DNA of 64,000 bases, from assembly GCF_017426705.2 (NCBI RefSeq), contig NZ_CP147251.1, forward strand, positions 1,774,501 to 1,838,500, in the 5' to 3' direction. Positions 28,061-38,608 of the stretch are shown in pieces; the stretch's first letter is position 1, and every line of letters starts with the position of its first letter. Source of the DNA: Enterococcus sp. DIV2402 (GTDB lineage: Bacteria; Bacillota; Bacilli; Lactobacillales; Enterococcaceae). A program made the position numbers and the translations under genes. A model generated the notes under the pieces. The model worked only from the letters and a program-made list of their open reading frames with translations. It searched no databases and was not told where the DNA came from.

Positions 28061-29125
28061 CTATCCAATAGCTTTTAAAGGATCAATTTTTACTACTGCT
28101 CGCACAGAAAAGAAGGCACCTAAGATAGCAAAGAGTACCATTAAACTACTAATTGCTGCTAAAAAACTACTATTTGTTTCAAAAGGTACTTGAGCTGGTA
28201 GGAGATAAGACGTGCCAGTAGTAGCCAATAATCCTATTCCTACACCTAAAAATGCTAATATAAATGTCTGTGAAATGACTGATCTAGCAATATACGTACT
28301 CGAAATTCCTTGTGCTTTCATCACCCCGAAAATATCTGTTTTTTGCATCGTTAAAACATAAATAAAAATGCCGATTACAATGGCAGCAATGATAATTAAA
28401 AAACCAATCATAAAACCAAATGTTAGCACTTGTGCGTTATAGCCAGGCAAATTATTGATAAATGTAGCAATAGATATTTTCTCTAAGTTATCAGGCAGAT
28501 TGCTGACTTTACCTTTCGTTACAATTGCGTTAATTGGTACATCTTCGGACTGATTTCCGTTTTCAAAACGAATTTCTTGGTATGTCTCCATAGAAATATA
28601 GAAGACTGGTGCAACATTGAATTTAGCATTTTCTATAAACCCAACTATTGTTAATTCTGTATTACTTCCAGATACCTTTAATTGATCGCCAATCTGTAAA
28701 CCATATTGATTTCTTAGACTGTCATCAACGACTGATTCATTTTTTGTTTCAAACATTCTTCCTGTTTCAATTTTAGGAACTAAAAATTGGTCAGGTGAAA
28801 TGCCAAAAAAGATAGTGTTAATTGTCTCTTTTGTTCCTTTTTTTGAAACGACAGCAGGGAGTTGTGCAAGAATCGCTTTTTCTTCTGCGTTGACTTCCTC
28901 GTAAGTTTTGATAGGAAACATTGACATATTTAAATTATCGTTAGCGTCTTCGGCAATTAAAATATTATCTGCTTTCCACTGGTCTACTGCGTTTCGATTA
29001 TCTTGTGCTAATCCGTATGCTAAGCCAGTCAAAAAAAAGACAAGATAGGCGATTAAAAACATGACACCTATCACTAAAAAATAACGTAACTTGGAATGCT
29101 TAATTTCTCTTAGAGCTAAAAACAT
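28061..29125 (-). CDS. FtsX-like ABC transporter permease (DevC/MacB type)
   Basis: A 354-residue membrane protein. One N-terminal transmembrane segment (about 13-35) is followed by a large extracytoplasmic MacB-like domain (about 40-240) and three C-terminal membrane helices. The FtsX signature VMKAQGISSTYIARSVI lies between the first two of these. The start is the ATG at 29125 after AAAGGAGAATTTG; the longer reading to 29170 runs back through the operator and promoter. It is the first gene of the leftward operon that includes crtN and crtM. Mechanotransmission or export of a lipid-like substrate is typical of this fold; its link to carotenoids is inferred from the operon. Confidence 0.9.
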   Translation of the reverse strand: MFLALREIKHSKLRYFLVIGVMFLIAYLVFFLTGLAYGLAQDNRNAVDQWKADNILIAEDANDNLNMSMFPIKTYEEVNAEEKAILAQLPAVVSKKGTKETINTIFFGISPDQFLVPKIETGRMFETKNESVVDDSLRNQYGLQIGDQLKVSGSNTELTIVGFIENAKFNVAPVFYISMETYQEIRFENGNQSEDVPINAIVTKGKVSNLPDNLEKISIATFINNLPGYNAQVLTFGFMIGFLIIIAAIVIGIFIYVLTMQKTDIFGVMKAQGISSTYIARSVISQTFILAFLGVGIGLLATTGTSYLLPAQVPFETNSSFLAAISSLMVLFAILGAFFSVRAVVKIDPLKAIG

Positions 29126-29138
29126 CAAATTCTCCTTT

Positions 29139-29160
29139 CTACTTATCAGTTGATAAGTAG
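29139..29160. promoter_or_regulatory. 22-bp palindromic operator of the ABC-crt-tetR operon
   Basis: CTACTTATCA-GT-TGATAAGTAG has perfect 10-bp arms around a 2-base centre. It lies between the predicted -10 box and the permease ribosome site, so a bound protein would block initiation. Size and symmetry fit a TetR-family dimer, and a tetR gene ends the operon. Confidence 0.85.
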
Positions 29161-29190
29161 ATTCTAGCACAAATATAATTAGATAGTAAA
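29161..29190 (-). promoter_or_regulatory. Promoter of the ABC-crt-tetR operon
   Basis: On the minus strand TTTACT (29190-29185) and TAGAAT (29166-29161) are spaced by 18 bases. They end immediately before the palindromic operator. Confidence 0.65.
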
Positions 29191-29814
29191 TTATCTGCTT
29201 TTTATTAAAAAGATAGAGATTTATTTTGTTTATTACTGTTATTTTTTTACCTCGTAAAATAGTTAGTAAGAAAGATTGACTCTGTTATACTTAATAAGTA
29301 CTTGTTTCTAGAAAAGTTGGGAAAATGGTTATAAATCCTTTGATATTATGTAGAACGTAATAATAGAATTCATTCTTTTTCTAATTGTAAAAAGAGGATT
29401 AAAGAAAATAATGGAGGATTAATTACGATGAAAAATGTAATTTTATTAGATAATTATTTGAAGGAAAAGAGGATGTAACATTTAAAAAAAGTGATGGAAT
29501 GATACCCTAAAGGAGTTAGATAAAATAAATCTCACAAAATTAAAGAAAAAAGACTAAATAACTGAAGTAGTTACTTAGTCTGCACTAGCTAGTAAGAATT
29601 TTCGATAATAACTTTTAAAAATTCAAACAGCGATAATCTAATTTTTGCACTGTTGTATTAAGAATAAAAGTATGATAGCTCCAAGAAAGTATCTCTTGAT
29701 AATCAGCGTTTTTTCGATGCGAATTTTTTAGTGATTTAATCACTAACAGTATTTTCTGAAAGAATTCCCTGCTCTAAAAGCGCATGTTTTCTTTTTAAAT
29801 TGACAAGATTTTTT
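29191..29814. other. Non-coding gap with a decayed fragment
   Basis: No intact gene. Near 29428-29512 a ribosome-site-like GGAGG is followed by ATG and MKNVILLDN. A frame change then gives LFEGKEDVTFKKSDGMIP and a stop, which looks like the start of a lost small gene. A symmetric TTAGTGATT/AATCACTAA repeat lies near 29729-29747. Nothing else is recognised. Confidence 0.4.
29552..29580 (-). terminator. Leftward terminator-like hairpin
   Basis: GACTAAATAACT and AGTTACTTAGTC pair with one mismatch. On the minus strand a run of six Ts follows. It could end transcripts from the RpiR-type gene, whose stop lies 235 bases away. Confidence 0.55.
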
Positions 29815-30612
29815 TTAAATTCTTTCGCATATAAAATTGAAAAAAATAGTATCTAATAGATATTGAAAGGCAATTTGCGAAGAAAACGTGCCTATTTTTA
29901 AAAAATCATATTCATTTTGACTGATACCAATAGAAAGAGTGGCTAAATCATTGAGTTCTGAATGAGGATTACCAGTTAATAGGATTGAAGGAATTCGTTT
30001 TTCTTTGAAATAAGTAAGAATTTTAAAATGCTGAGTTGATTTGGCCCCATAAGTAACAAACAACGCACAATCTGTACTATTAAGATTTGCTGCAGTCCAT
30101 GCTTCATCTGCATACTCATCAGCTACAATTAAAAACTTATTTATTTTAATCATTTTATTTTGAAAGCTGCGGGCACGAATTTGAGAATCGCCTTTAGCAA
30201 AGAGAAAAATACGATTCGCTTTTGTTAACATATCAGCTACTTCTTCTAAAACTGCTCCATTCACTTGAAATTGCGTTAATTTGATGGTTTCAATTGTTAA
30301 ATCGGCCATCTTTTTAGCAATTTGATCTGGAGAATCATTTGGTTCGAATGGAAAATTCACATCCACTTGCTCTTGTGTGTAGAGTTTACTATAAGCGGCT
30401 TCAGATAGTGCAATTTTAAAATCTCTAAAACCTTTAAAGTCTAGTTTTTTAGCTAATCTGACGACAGCAGAATGTGAGGTATAGGTTTGTTTGGCAATTT
30501 TTTTTATGTCGATAGTAGGAATTTGCGTTAGATTTTCTAAAATATAGTCGGCAATTTTTTGTTCGTTACTAGTGAAATTTTCTTGATTTGTTAACTGTTC
30601 AATGATTAACAT
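29815..30612 (-). CDS. RpiR/MurR-family regulator (HTH plus SIS)
   Basis: A 265-residue regulator. The N-terminal HTH_6 domain (IAKQTYTSHSAVVRLAKKLDFKGFRDFK, split here as TSHSAVVRLAKKLDF near 46-60) precedes a SIS sugar-phosphate-binding domain (about 105-230). In that domain FLFAKGDSQI and LFVTYGAKST line the usual ligand site. GGAGG precedes the ATG. It is divergent from the Gfo/Idh oxidoreductase at 30829, the likely target. Known RpiR proteins respond to sugar phosphates; the ligand here cannot be named. Confidence 0.88.
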   Translation of the reverse strand: MLIIEQLTNQENFTSNEQKIADYILENLTQIPTIDIKKIAKQTYTSHSAVVRLAKKLDFKGFRDFKIALSEAAYSKLYTQEQVDVNFPFEPNDSPDQIAKKMADLTIETIKLTQFQVNGAVLEEVADMLTKANRIFLFAKGDSQIRARSFQNKMIKINKFLIVADEYADEAWTAANLNSTDCALFVTYGAKSTQHFKILTYFKEKRIPSILLTGNPHSELNDLATLSIGISQNEYDFLKIGTFSSQIAFQYLLDTIFFNFICERI

Positions 30613-30828
30613 CGCAGTAACCTCCTTCTATAAAACTATCATATACTATTTTTTCTATTCATTCATGGCAATATTTCTTTAGATGAACAAATTGTTCACT
30701 AAATATATATAAAAGTCCAATTTTTATGAAAGTTTTGACCAATTAATTGAGAAGAACTTTTAAAGCATAGAAGACCTAGATATACTACATATATATTCTA
30801 TAAGAAACAGTGAAAGTGGAGGAAGACA

Positions 30829-31803
30829 ATGAAATTAGCTATATTTGGCTCCGGGATGATTGTACAAGATTTTTTAACAATAGCAAAGGAAATACCTCAT
30901 TTAGAACTGCACTCAATTTTAGGAACAGAGCGTTCATTACCGAAAATCAAAGAATTAGCAAAACAATACGGCATTCAGACATTCTATACAGATGTTGACA
31001 AAAATTTATTAGATGATGAAGTAGATACGGTTTATATTGCCTTACCAAACCATCTGCATTATTCATTTGCTAAAAAAGCTTTAGAAAATGGCAAACATGT
31101 TATTTGTGAGAAACCTTTTACGTTAACACTTGCTCAATTAATTGAGTTAGAGCAACTAGCTAAGCGTAAAAATTTAATCTTAATCGAAGCGATAACCAAT
31201 CAATATTTATCAAACTATCAAGAAATCAAAGAAAACTTAGCTTCAATTGGTGAGATTAAATTAATAGAATGTAACTATTCACAATATTCTTCTAGATATG
31301 ACTCGTTTAAACAAGGCATTATTTTGCCAGCATTTGATCCGCAAATGGGCGGAGGCGCGTTGATGGATATCAATATTTATAACATTCATTTTGTTGTGGG
31401 AATAATGGGAAAACCTAAAAAAGTAACCTATTTTGCCAATAGTGAACGACAAGTTGATACTTCAGGTGTCTTAATTTTAGACTATCCGCATACGAAAGCG
31501 GTATGTATCGGAGCGAAAGATTCTTGGACACCGTCTAAATCAGTCATACAAGGGACGAAAGGCATCATTACTGTAGAAAGTCCTGCAAATACGGTAGAAA
31601 ATTATAAAGTGACACAACGAGATCAAGTCTCGCAACTAATGAATAAGAACAAACATAACCATCGAATGATGGAAGAATTTTTACATTTTGTCAAAATAAT
31701 AGAGAAAAATGATTTTGATGAAGCTAACAAACGGATGGAACATTCAAAAATTGTCATGCAAGTAGTTGAAGAAGCGCAAGCTAGTTTGAAATCTGAAGTA
31801 TAA
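30829..31803 (+). CDS. Gfo/Idh/MocA-family oxidoreductase
   Basis: A 324-residue NAD(P)-dependent sugar or inositol-type dehydrogenase. The Rossmann start is LAIFGSGMIVQDF. The hallmark HVICEKPFTLT (EKP with catalytic Lys) is near residue 93, and the C-terminal alpha/beta domain contains GGGALMDINIYNIHF. The length is a typical one for the family. GTGGAGGAAGACA precedes the ATG. It is followed after 11 bases by the epimerase gene, in one transcription unit divergent from the RpiR regulator. The substrate is not deducible; no transporter is adjacent. Confidence 0.9.
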   Translation: MKLAIFGSGMIVQDFLTIAKEIPHLELHSILGTERSLPKIKELAKQYGIQTFYTDVDKNLLDDEVDTVYIALPNHLHYSFAKKALENGKHVICEKPFTLTLAQLIELEQLAKRKNLILIEAITNQYLSNYQEIKENLASIGEIKLIECNYSQYSSRYDSFKQGIILPAFDPQMGGGALMDINIYNIHFVVGIMGKPKKVTYFANSERQVDTSGVLILDYPHTKAVCIGAKDSWTPSKSVIQGTKGIITVESPANTVENYKVTQRDQVSQLMNKNKHNHRMMEEFLHFVKIIEKNDFDEANKRMEHSKIVMQVVEEAQASLKSEV

Positions 31804-31814
31804 GGAGGAAAAAG

Positions 31815-32840
31815 ATGCAGAATATTCTTATTATCGGGGGAACAGGAACGATTTCTTTACCGACAACCTTGAAGTTATCTGAAAATCCACAAAATAGAGT
31901 GACAGTTATCAATAGAGGATCAAAAAATGATCAGTTACCTTCAAATATAACAGTAGTCAAAGGTGACATTAACAAGCCTGATGAAATTCAAGAATGGTTA
32001 GCCGATAAACATTTTGACTCGATTATTAATTTTGTTATTTTTAATCCAGAGTCTGCCCAAAAAAATAGTCAACTTTTTAAAGAGCACACCAATCAATTTG
32101 TCTATATTAGCACAGTTGCTGCTCTCAATCATCAGAATAATTGTCTTGTGAACGAGGAGTCTACTTATGGCAATGAATTTTCCAACTATGGGAAAAATAA
32201 AGCTGCAGCAGAAGCACTTTTTTTAGAGGAATTTCATACCAATAATTTCCCGATTACGATTGTTCGACCAACTCAAACGTATTCAGAAGATAGAATTCCC
32301 CTCAGTATTAAAGGGAAGAATTGTTGGAGTGTTGTGCAACGAATGATTGCAGGAAAAGAAGTAATTGTTCATGGAGAAGGACAATCTGTTTGGGCAAGTA
32401 CGCATGCGTCCGATTTTGCGGAAGGAATTTATCCTATAATAGGTAACACACAAACGATTGGTGAAATTTATCAGATTATGAATCCTGAACCGCATACTTG
32501 GGATATGGTGTATCAATATTTAGCCGATGAATTAGCAGTTGAGTATAAACCTATCTATATACCAACTGATTTTCTAAAAGAATCTACACGTTATAACTTT
32601 TCTGAAAGCATTCAAGGAGATAAAAGATGGTCCAATATATTTGATATTTCTAAATTGCTCTCAATAAATCCAACCTTTACATGCAAGATATCTTTAAAAG
32701 AAGGCTTGCAAAAATATTTAGAGCATATGGATGCACATCCTGAATTAAAAGAAGTAGATGAAGAATTTGACAGCTGGTGTGAAGAAACAATTACCAACTT
32801 TAAAGTGGTAAAAGAAAAATTTTTAACTTCTTTTGATTAG
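31815..32840 (+). CDS. NAD-dependent epimerase/dehydratase (extended SDR)
   Basis: A 341-residue extended SDR protein. The coenzyme loop ILIIGGTGTIS is at the N-terminus, FVYISTVAAL near residue 93 holds the Ser/Thr, and the catalytic YxxxK is in FSNYGKNKAAAEAL near 124. The C-terminal half is substrate-binding (VHGEGQSVWASTHASDFAEG). It belongs to the group near CDP-tyvelose/nucleotide-sugar epimerases, but with no cell-wall synthesis neighbours a catabolic or accessory sugar role with the preceding oxidoreductase is equally possible. Confidence 0.87.
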   Translation: MQNILIIGGTGTISLPTTLKLSENPQNRVTVINRGSKNDQLPSNITVVKGDINKPDEIQEWLADKHFDSIINFVIFNPESAQKNSQLFKEHTNQFVYISTVAALNHQNNCLVNEESTYGNEFSNYGKNKAAAEALFLEEFHTNNFPITIVRPTQTYSEDRIPLSIKGKNCWSVVQRMIAGKEVIVHGEGQSVWASTHASDFAEGIYPIIGNTQTIGEIYQIMNPEPHTWDMVYQYLADELAVEYKPIYIPTDFLKESTRYNFSESIQGDKRWSNIFDISKLLSINPTFTCKISLKEGLQKYLEHMDAHPELKEVDEEFDSWCEETITNFKVVKEKFLTSFD

Positions 32841-32894
32841 TGGAGTGATTGATTACTCTTAATCCATACGAAAACAATTGACTTCAAATAAAAT

Positions 32895-32939
32895 AACCAA
32901 AAAGCTAAACGATAAAAAAATTCGTTTAGCTTTTTGGTT
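32895..32939. terminator. Bidirectional terminator
   Basis: AACCAAAAAGCTAAACGA and TCGTTTAGCTTTTTGGTT form an 18-bp perfect stem between convergent genes. The arm reaches the stop codon of the minus-strand regulator. Confidence 0.88.
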
Positions 32940-34855
32940 TAATTAGATGTACAGCATTCAATCAATTCTTTAGTGAAGGAATCGAAAGAAGTGATTTGAC
33001 TCAATTTTTGTATATTGTTTTCTTCGGAACAAATCATAGCTAAATTATCAAAAATTTCTCTAAAAACATGTCGATTCAAGTAATTAATTGATATCAAAAA
33101 AATAAGAGTGACTCGGTTATCATGCCATTGTATGCCGTTGGGATTTGCAACAATTGAAATACAAGTTTGTTTTGCATTCATAGTCAAGGAATGCGGAATT
33201 GCAACAGCTCCGTATGCGGTGGATGATAGTTGTTCTCTTGCCATTACTTGTGAAAAAAAGGATTCATCTACCATACCGTCAGCCTCCATTTTTTTACATA
33301 ATTGTTGTAATAATTCATCAAAGGCTAAATTTTCGGTCGTGTATAAAAAGTGTTCTTTACTAGCTATGGATAGAAAATTTTTGGAGAAAATATCTTTGCG
33401 TTTTTGCTGTTTGATGTCAAATATTTTTTCTGTAATTTGCTGTCTGTTTTCTAAAGTAAAAAAAGGATTAATGATGACATAAGGTATAGTGACTACTTGT
33501 TTTAATTTTACGGCAGAAATAATTAGCTCTGTATCAATAAACTGCAATTCTTTTTCATTTGTAAGAATATTTTGGATATCTAAATCATCAGCAAAGTTTT
33601 TTTGTAATTTTTCTAAGACTTGAATATTCATATTATAGTAAAGAGGAACTAAAACGACACATTTTATTTTTGTCGTTCGCTGTTTTTGTACTTCCAAAGC
33701 ATAACCTAAATGAAAGGCGATATAAGCAATTTCATCTTCATTAATAGTGTAAGCTAATTCTTCTTGAATCATGTGGGAGACTTGAACCGCACAATCATAA
33801 ATGAGCGGACATTCTTTTTTTAATGTTTCCGTCATTGGATTTCTAATTGTATAGTCATTGTTTAATCGATAAAGTAAATTTTTCATATGCAAAGCAAAAC
33901 GAATATAAAATTCAGGCTCTGTATTATCAATAAAATACAATTCACGCACTTTAGTTAAAATTTTTTCTACTAAATTTAAACAGCGTTCGTCTATAATTCG
34001 TTTTAACTCTTCAATCGAAATTTGTGTAAAATTGATGTTTGTTCCATTGGCAGCAATCAATAACGAGAGATCTCTTATTTCTTCTTTAGAAAAATAAATA
34101 TCGTAGTGTAAAGAAACATTTTCAGCGATTTTCTCCGCGATTTCAAGAATAGATATAGGAATAGATTGAGAAGAAATCATCTCTGATTTAGGAAATTGAA
34201 AATTATTTTTCATTCGATCGATTGCGATTGCCAAATGAATAACTATATTTGTTAACGCATAATCATTCGTAAAAAAGGCGTCATTAGAAAAAATTTCTGC
34301 CACAATTTCTTTAATGTAGTCCAAATCAAAATCAGAAAAACTTTCCTGCAATTTGGTAATATCTCCAAAATTATTATCTAATTCGGCCAACAAAGTTGTA
34401 TGGATTAGTTGGCGTTTAGCTTTTTCTGTACCTAAAAGCTGTAAGGTATTCTTAGTATATTTGATTTCAAGCGAGTGACTAGAGCATTTCTTTTTCAACA
34501 GCTTTATATCATTTAATAATGTTGATTCACTAATAAATAACTCTTCAGTCAATTCGTATATCGAAATTGGTTGTTCAATGGAAATAAGTTTCAATAATAA
34601 ATAAGAAATTCTCTCTGCTCGTGTTTCAGGAACATTCACTTCGGTATTATCCAAGAATGCTGCCAACTTATTAGAATTTACTCGATACCCTTTATTGGAT
34701 GAAACGACTATTTGTGGTGCTAATAGTTGGATATCTGCTACATAAGATTTAATCGTTCGCTTAGACAACGCGAATTGAGCAGCTAATTGATTAGAAGAGA
34801 CCCAAGTATGTTGTTCATTTATATATTGCAAAAGTTTGATATATCTTGTTTTCAA
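32939..34855 (-). CDS. LicR/BglG-family PRD transcriptional activator (PTS island B)
   Basis: A 638-residue paralogue of the island A activator with the same order: HTH (LAAQFALSKRTIKSYVADI, 24-42), second HTH (about 95-145), and two PRDs with PRD2 histidines His323 and His382. The EIIB-like segment lacks the usual Cys (VVLVPLYYNM), and an EIIA domain has His555 in AVAIPHSLT. The start is a TTG at 34855, 6 bases after AAGGA on the minus strand; no better ATG exists. It is divergent from EIIB-EIIC-EIIA-GH1 at 34979-38341, its probable target. Loss of the EIIB Cys may mean it is not controlled by phosphorylation at that domain. Confidence 0.9.
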   Translation of the reverse strand: MKTRYIKLLQYINEQHTWVSSNQLAAQFALSKRTIKSYVADIQLLAPQIVVSSNKGYRVNSNKLAAFLDNTEVNVPETRAERISYLLLKLISIEQPISIYELTEELFISESTLLNDIKLLKKKCSSHSLEIKYTKNTLQLLGTEKAKRQLIHTTLLAELDNNFGDITKLQESFSDFDLDYIKEIVAEIFSNDAFFTNDYALTNIVIHLAIAIDRMKNNFQFPKSEMISSQSIPISILEIAEKIAENVSLHYDIYFSKEEIRDLSLLIAANGTNINFTQISIEELKRIIDERCLNLVEKILTKVRELYFIDNTEPEFYIRFALHMKNLLYRLNNDYTIRNPMTETLKKECPLIYDCAVQVSHMIQEELAYTINEDEIAYIAFHLGYALEVQKQRTTKIKCVVLVPLYYNMNIQVLEKLQKNFADDLDIQNILTNEKELQFIDTELIISAVKLKQVVTIPYVIINPFFTLENRQQITEKIFDIKQQKRKDIFSKNFLSIASKEHFLYTTENLAFDELLQQLCKKMEADGMVDESFFSQVMAREQLSSTAYGAVAIPHSLTMNAKQTCISIVANPNGIQWHDNRVTLIFLISINYLNRHVFREIFDNLAMICSEENNIQKLSQITSFDSFTKELIECCTSN

Positions 34856-34898
34856 TTAACATCCTTCTTTCTTTCACCCCTATGGTGCAAAAAAATAT

Positions 34899-34927
34899 TT
34901 GTTTCACCTTGGAGAATTTCTTATAGT
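34899..34927 (+). promoter_or_regulatory. Promoter of PTS island B
   Basis: TTGTTT (34899-34904) and TATAGT (34922-34927) are spaced by 17 bases. TTTCACC motifs at 34872 and 34902 flank and overlap it and may bind the divergent activator. Confidence 0.65.
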
Positions 34928-34938
34928 ATACCTATAAA

Positions 34939-34952
34939 TGATAGCGTTATCA
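34939..34952. promoter_or_regulatory. cre site (CcpA operator)
   Basis: TGATAGCGTTATCA matches the cre consensus TGWNANCGNTNWCA at every position and is fully palindromic. It lies just downstream of the -10 box, a position where CcpA usually represses. This implies glucose repression of island B. Confidence 0.85.
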
Positions 34953-34978
34953 ATAAAAGGATGGAAAGAGGAATTACA

Positions 34979-35290
34979 ATGAAAAAAATGAATGTCTTAT
35001 TAGTTTGTGGATCAGGTGCAAGTTCAGGTTTTATGGCGGCTAATATTCGTAAGGCTGTTTCTTCACAAGGTTTAGATATCAAGATTACAGCTAGAGGAGA
35101 AAGTGAAATTGAAAACTACATTGATGAGATTGATGCGTTGATGGTTGGTCCGCATCTAGCTTATATTCTTGATGAGGTGGAGGAGTACATTGGAGACGCA
35201 CCAGTCAAAGTTATTTTAATGAAACCAGAGTACTATGCTACATTGAATGGCGAGCAAGCATTAACACATCTACTAGAAGAAATGAAATAA
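34979..35290 (+). CDS. PTS EIIB, lactose/cellobiose family (island B)
   Basis: A 103-residue EIIB, with phospho-Cys10 in LLVCGSGASSGF. It is similar in length and pattern to the island A EIIB (ANIRKAV, then a GPH...Y segment). The start is ATG 34979 behind AGAGGAATTACA; the long upstream extension crosses the promoter. It is the first gene of the island B operon, under the cre site, and transfers phosphate from EIIA to the sugar. Confidence 0.93.
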   Translation: MKKMNVLLVCGSGASSGFMAANIRKAVSSQGLDIKITARGESEIENYIDEIDALMVGPHLAYILDEVEEYIGDAPVKVILMKPEYYATLNGEQALTHLLEEMK

Positions 35291-35306
35291 GGATGGAGGA
35301 AGAAAT

Positions 35307-36530
35307 ATGAAACCATTTATTAATTGGCTTGAGGGGAGTTTTACTCCTCGAATGAATAAAATTAATCATAATACATGGATTGTTACTTTAAAAGATTCTA
35401 TCATGCAAGCTTTACCACTGATTTTTTTAGGTTCGTTATTTGCAATGTTAGCTATTTTAAATGATTATTTTCCTAGTTTACCTAATTTTTGGGTATTGTA
35501 TGGTTGGACAATGGGAATGATTTCTTTAATTATTTCATTTTTAATTCCATTTAACTTGATGGAGAAAAAAAGATTGAGAAAACAACGAATCAATGCGGGT
35601 ATGTCAGGAGTGATTTTGTTTTTAATTATTATTTCGCCACAGGTAATCGCAGATGGTCAACCTGGATTTTCCCATAGTGCATTAGGTGCTGGAGGAATGT
35701 TTGTTGCGATTATCTCAGGACTATTTGCAGGGTTTGTTTTAAATATGTTTGGTAAGTTCTCGTTCTTTAAAGAAGAATCTGTTATCCCAGATTTTGTTAG
35801 AGCTTGGTTTGATGCAATGTTACCAATTGGCATTGTAATCATTATAGGTTGGTTGTTAGTCGATTTGCTTAAATTTGACGTTTATAATTCAATATTGGCT
35901 ATTTTTATGCCATTGCAAAATGTTGTCGAAACACCTTGGGGCTTCTCATTAATGATGTTTATTGTGTGTTTCCTCTATTCTTTAGGGATTTCTACTTGGG
36001 TGTTGACACCTGTAATAAATCCAGTGTTATTGACTGCGATTCAAGCAAATATAGACGGTACTTCACAAAATCTAGTAACTGATCCAACAATTTATTCTGC
36101 TTATTTATGGATTGGTGGGATTGGTTGTACAATGCCCTTGGTCTTTATGTTGATTCGTTCGAAGTCAAAGAAATTAAAAGCCTTAGGAACAGCGTCTATT
36201 TTACCAACATTTTTTAACATTAATGAACCGATTGTATTTGGAGCCATTGCATGGAATCCGTTGTTAATGATTCCAATGTGGTTACAAGGAATTATTTTAC
36301 CCCTAGTTGTATGGTTCTTTACTAAAGTTATCGCATTTGCACCGATACCTATGATTAATTTTCAAATGTGGTATTGTCCATTTCCTATCTCGACTTGGTT
36401 AACTACAGGAAGTATCTCAGGGATTTTGTTAATGCTGATCATATTTATTATTTCAGCAGCAATTTGGTATCCATTTTTCAAAACGTATGAGAAACAAGAA
36501 TGTGAAAAAGAATTGAAAGAAATTAATTAA
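35307..36530 (+). CDS. PTS EIIC permease, cellobiose family (island B)
   Basis: A 407-residue multi-spanning permease closely resembling that of island A: N-terminal GSFTPRMNKI, a conserved FFNINEPIVFGA loop near residue 305, and the terminal IWYPFFKTYEKQE. GGATGGAGG precedes the ATG. It probably moves a beta-glucoside; the aglycone or linkage cannot be read from the sequence. Confidence 0.92.
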   Translation: MKPFINWLEGSFTPRMNKINHNTWIVTLKDSIMQALPLIFLGSLFAMLAILNDYFPSLPNFWVLYGWTMGMISLIISFLIPFNLMEKKRLRKQRINAGMSGVILFLIIISPQVIADGQPGFSHSALGAGGMFVAIISGLFAGFVLNMFGKFSFFKEESVIPDFVRAWFDAMLPIGIVIIIGWLLVDLLKFDVYNSILAIFMPLQNVVETPWGFSLMMFIVCFLYSLGISTWVLTPVINPVLLTAIQANIDGTSQNLVTDPTIYSAYLWIGGIGCTMPLVFMLIRSKSKKLKALGTASILPTFFNINEPIVFGAIAWNPLLMIPMWLQGIILPLVVWFFTKVIAFAPIPMINFQMWYCPFPISTWLTTGSISGILLMLIIFIISAAIWYPFFKTYEKQECEKELKEIN

Positions 36531-36546
36531 TTTAGAGGTGAGAGAT

Positions 36547-38341
<1,795 letters not shown>

Positions 38342-38350
38342 AAAGATAAG

Positions 38351-38388
38351 GCAACAACGAACTTGATTAAAAGTCGTTGTTGCTTTTT
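38351..38388 (+). terminator. Terminator of PTS island B
   Basis: GCAACAACGA (38351-38360) pairs perfectly with TCGTTGTTGC (38374-38383), followed by TTTTT. Confidence 0.88.
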
Positions 38389-38518
38389 AGTTTGTTATAA
38401 AAGCGGACAACTGCTTGACTATTTTTTATATATGCACTGATTATTACTAAAAAAATTTATTGTTAGGAATGTTGATATAACTAGGTTTCTAAAATGATTA
38501 TGATAGTTATGTTAAATA

Positions 38519-38574
38519 ATGTGAAGTTTTTTCACATCAAATAGGTTTACTTGATGAGTAAATTATGATAATAT
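38519..38574 (+). promoter_or_regulatory. Promoter and candidate operators of the IclR gene
   Basis: TTTACT (38546-38551) and TAATAT (38569-38574) are 17 bases apart. The inverted repeat ATGTGAA-N5-TTCACAT (38519-38537) lies just upstream, and TTTACT-TGATG-AGTAAA (38546-38562) overlaps the -35. Either may bind the IclR protein. Confidence 0.6.
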
Positions 38575-38608
38575 TCAGAAAATTAAATAAATGAAACGGT
38601 GGTTCGTT

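Noticed and set aside
29729..29747. TTAGTGATT/AATCACTAA repeat as a terminator
   Set aside because: No T-run follows on either strand in the correct orientation. At most a small operator-like repeat.
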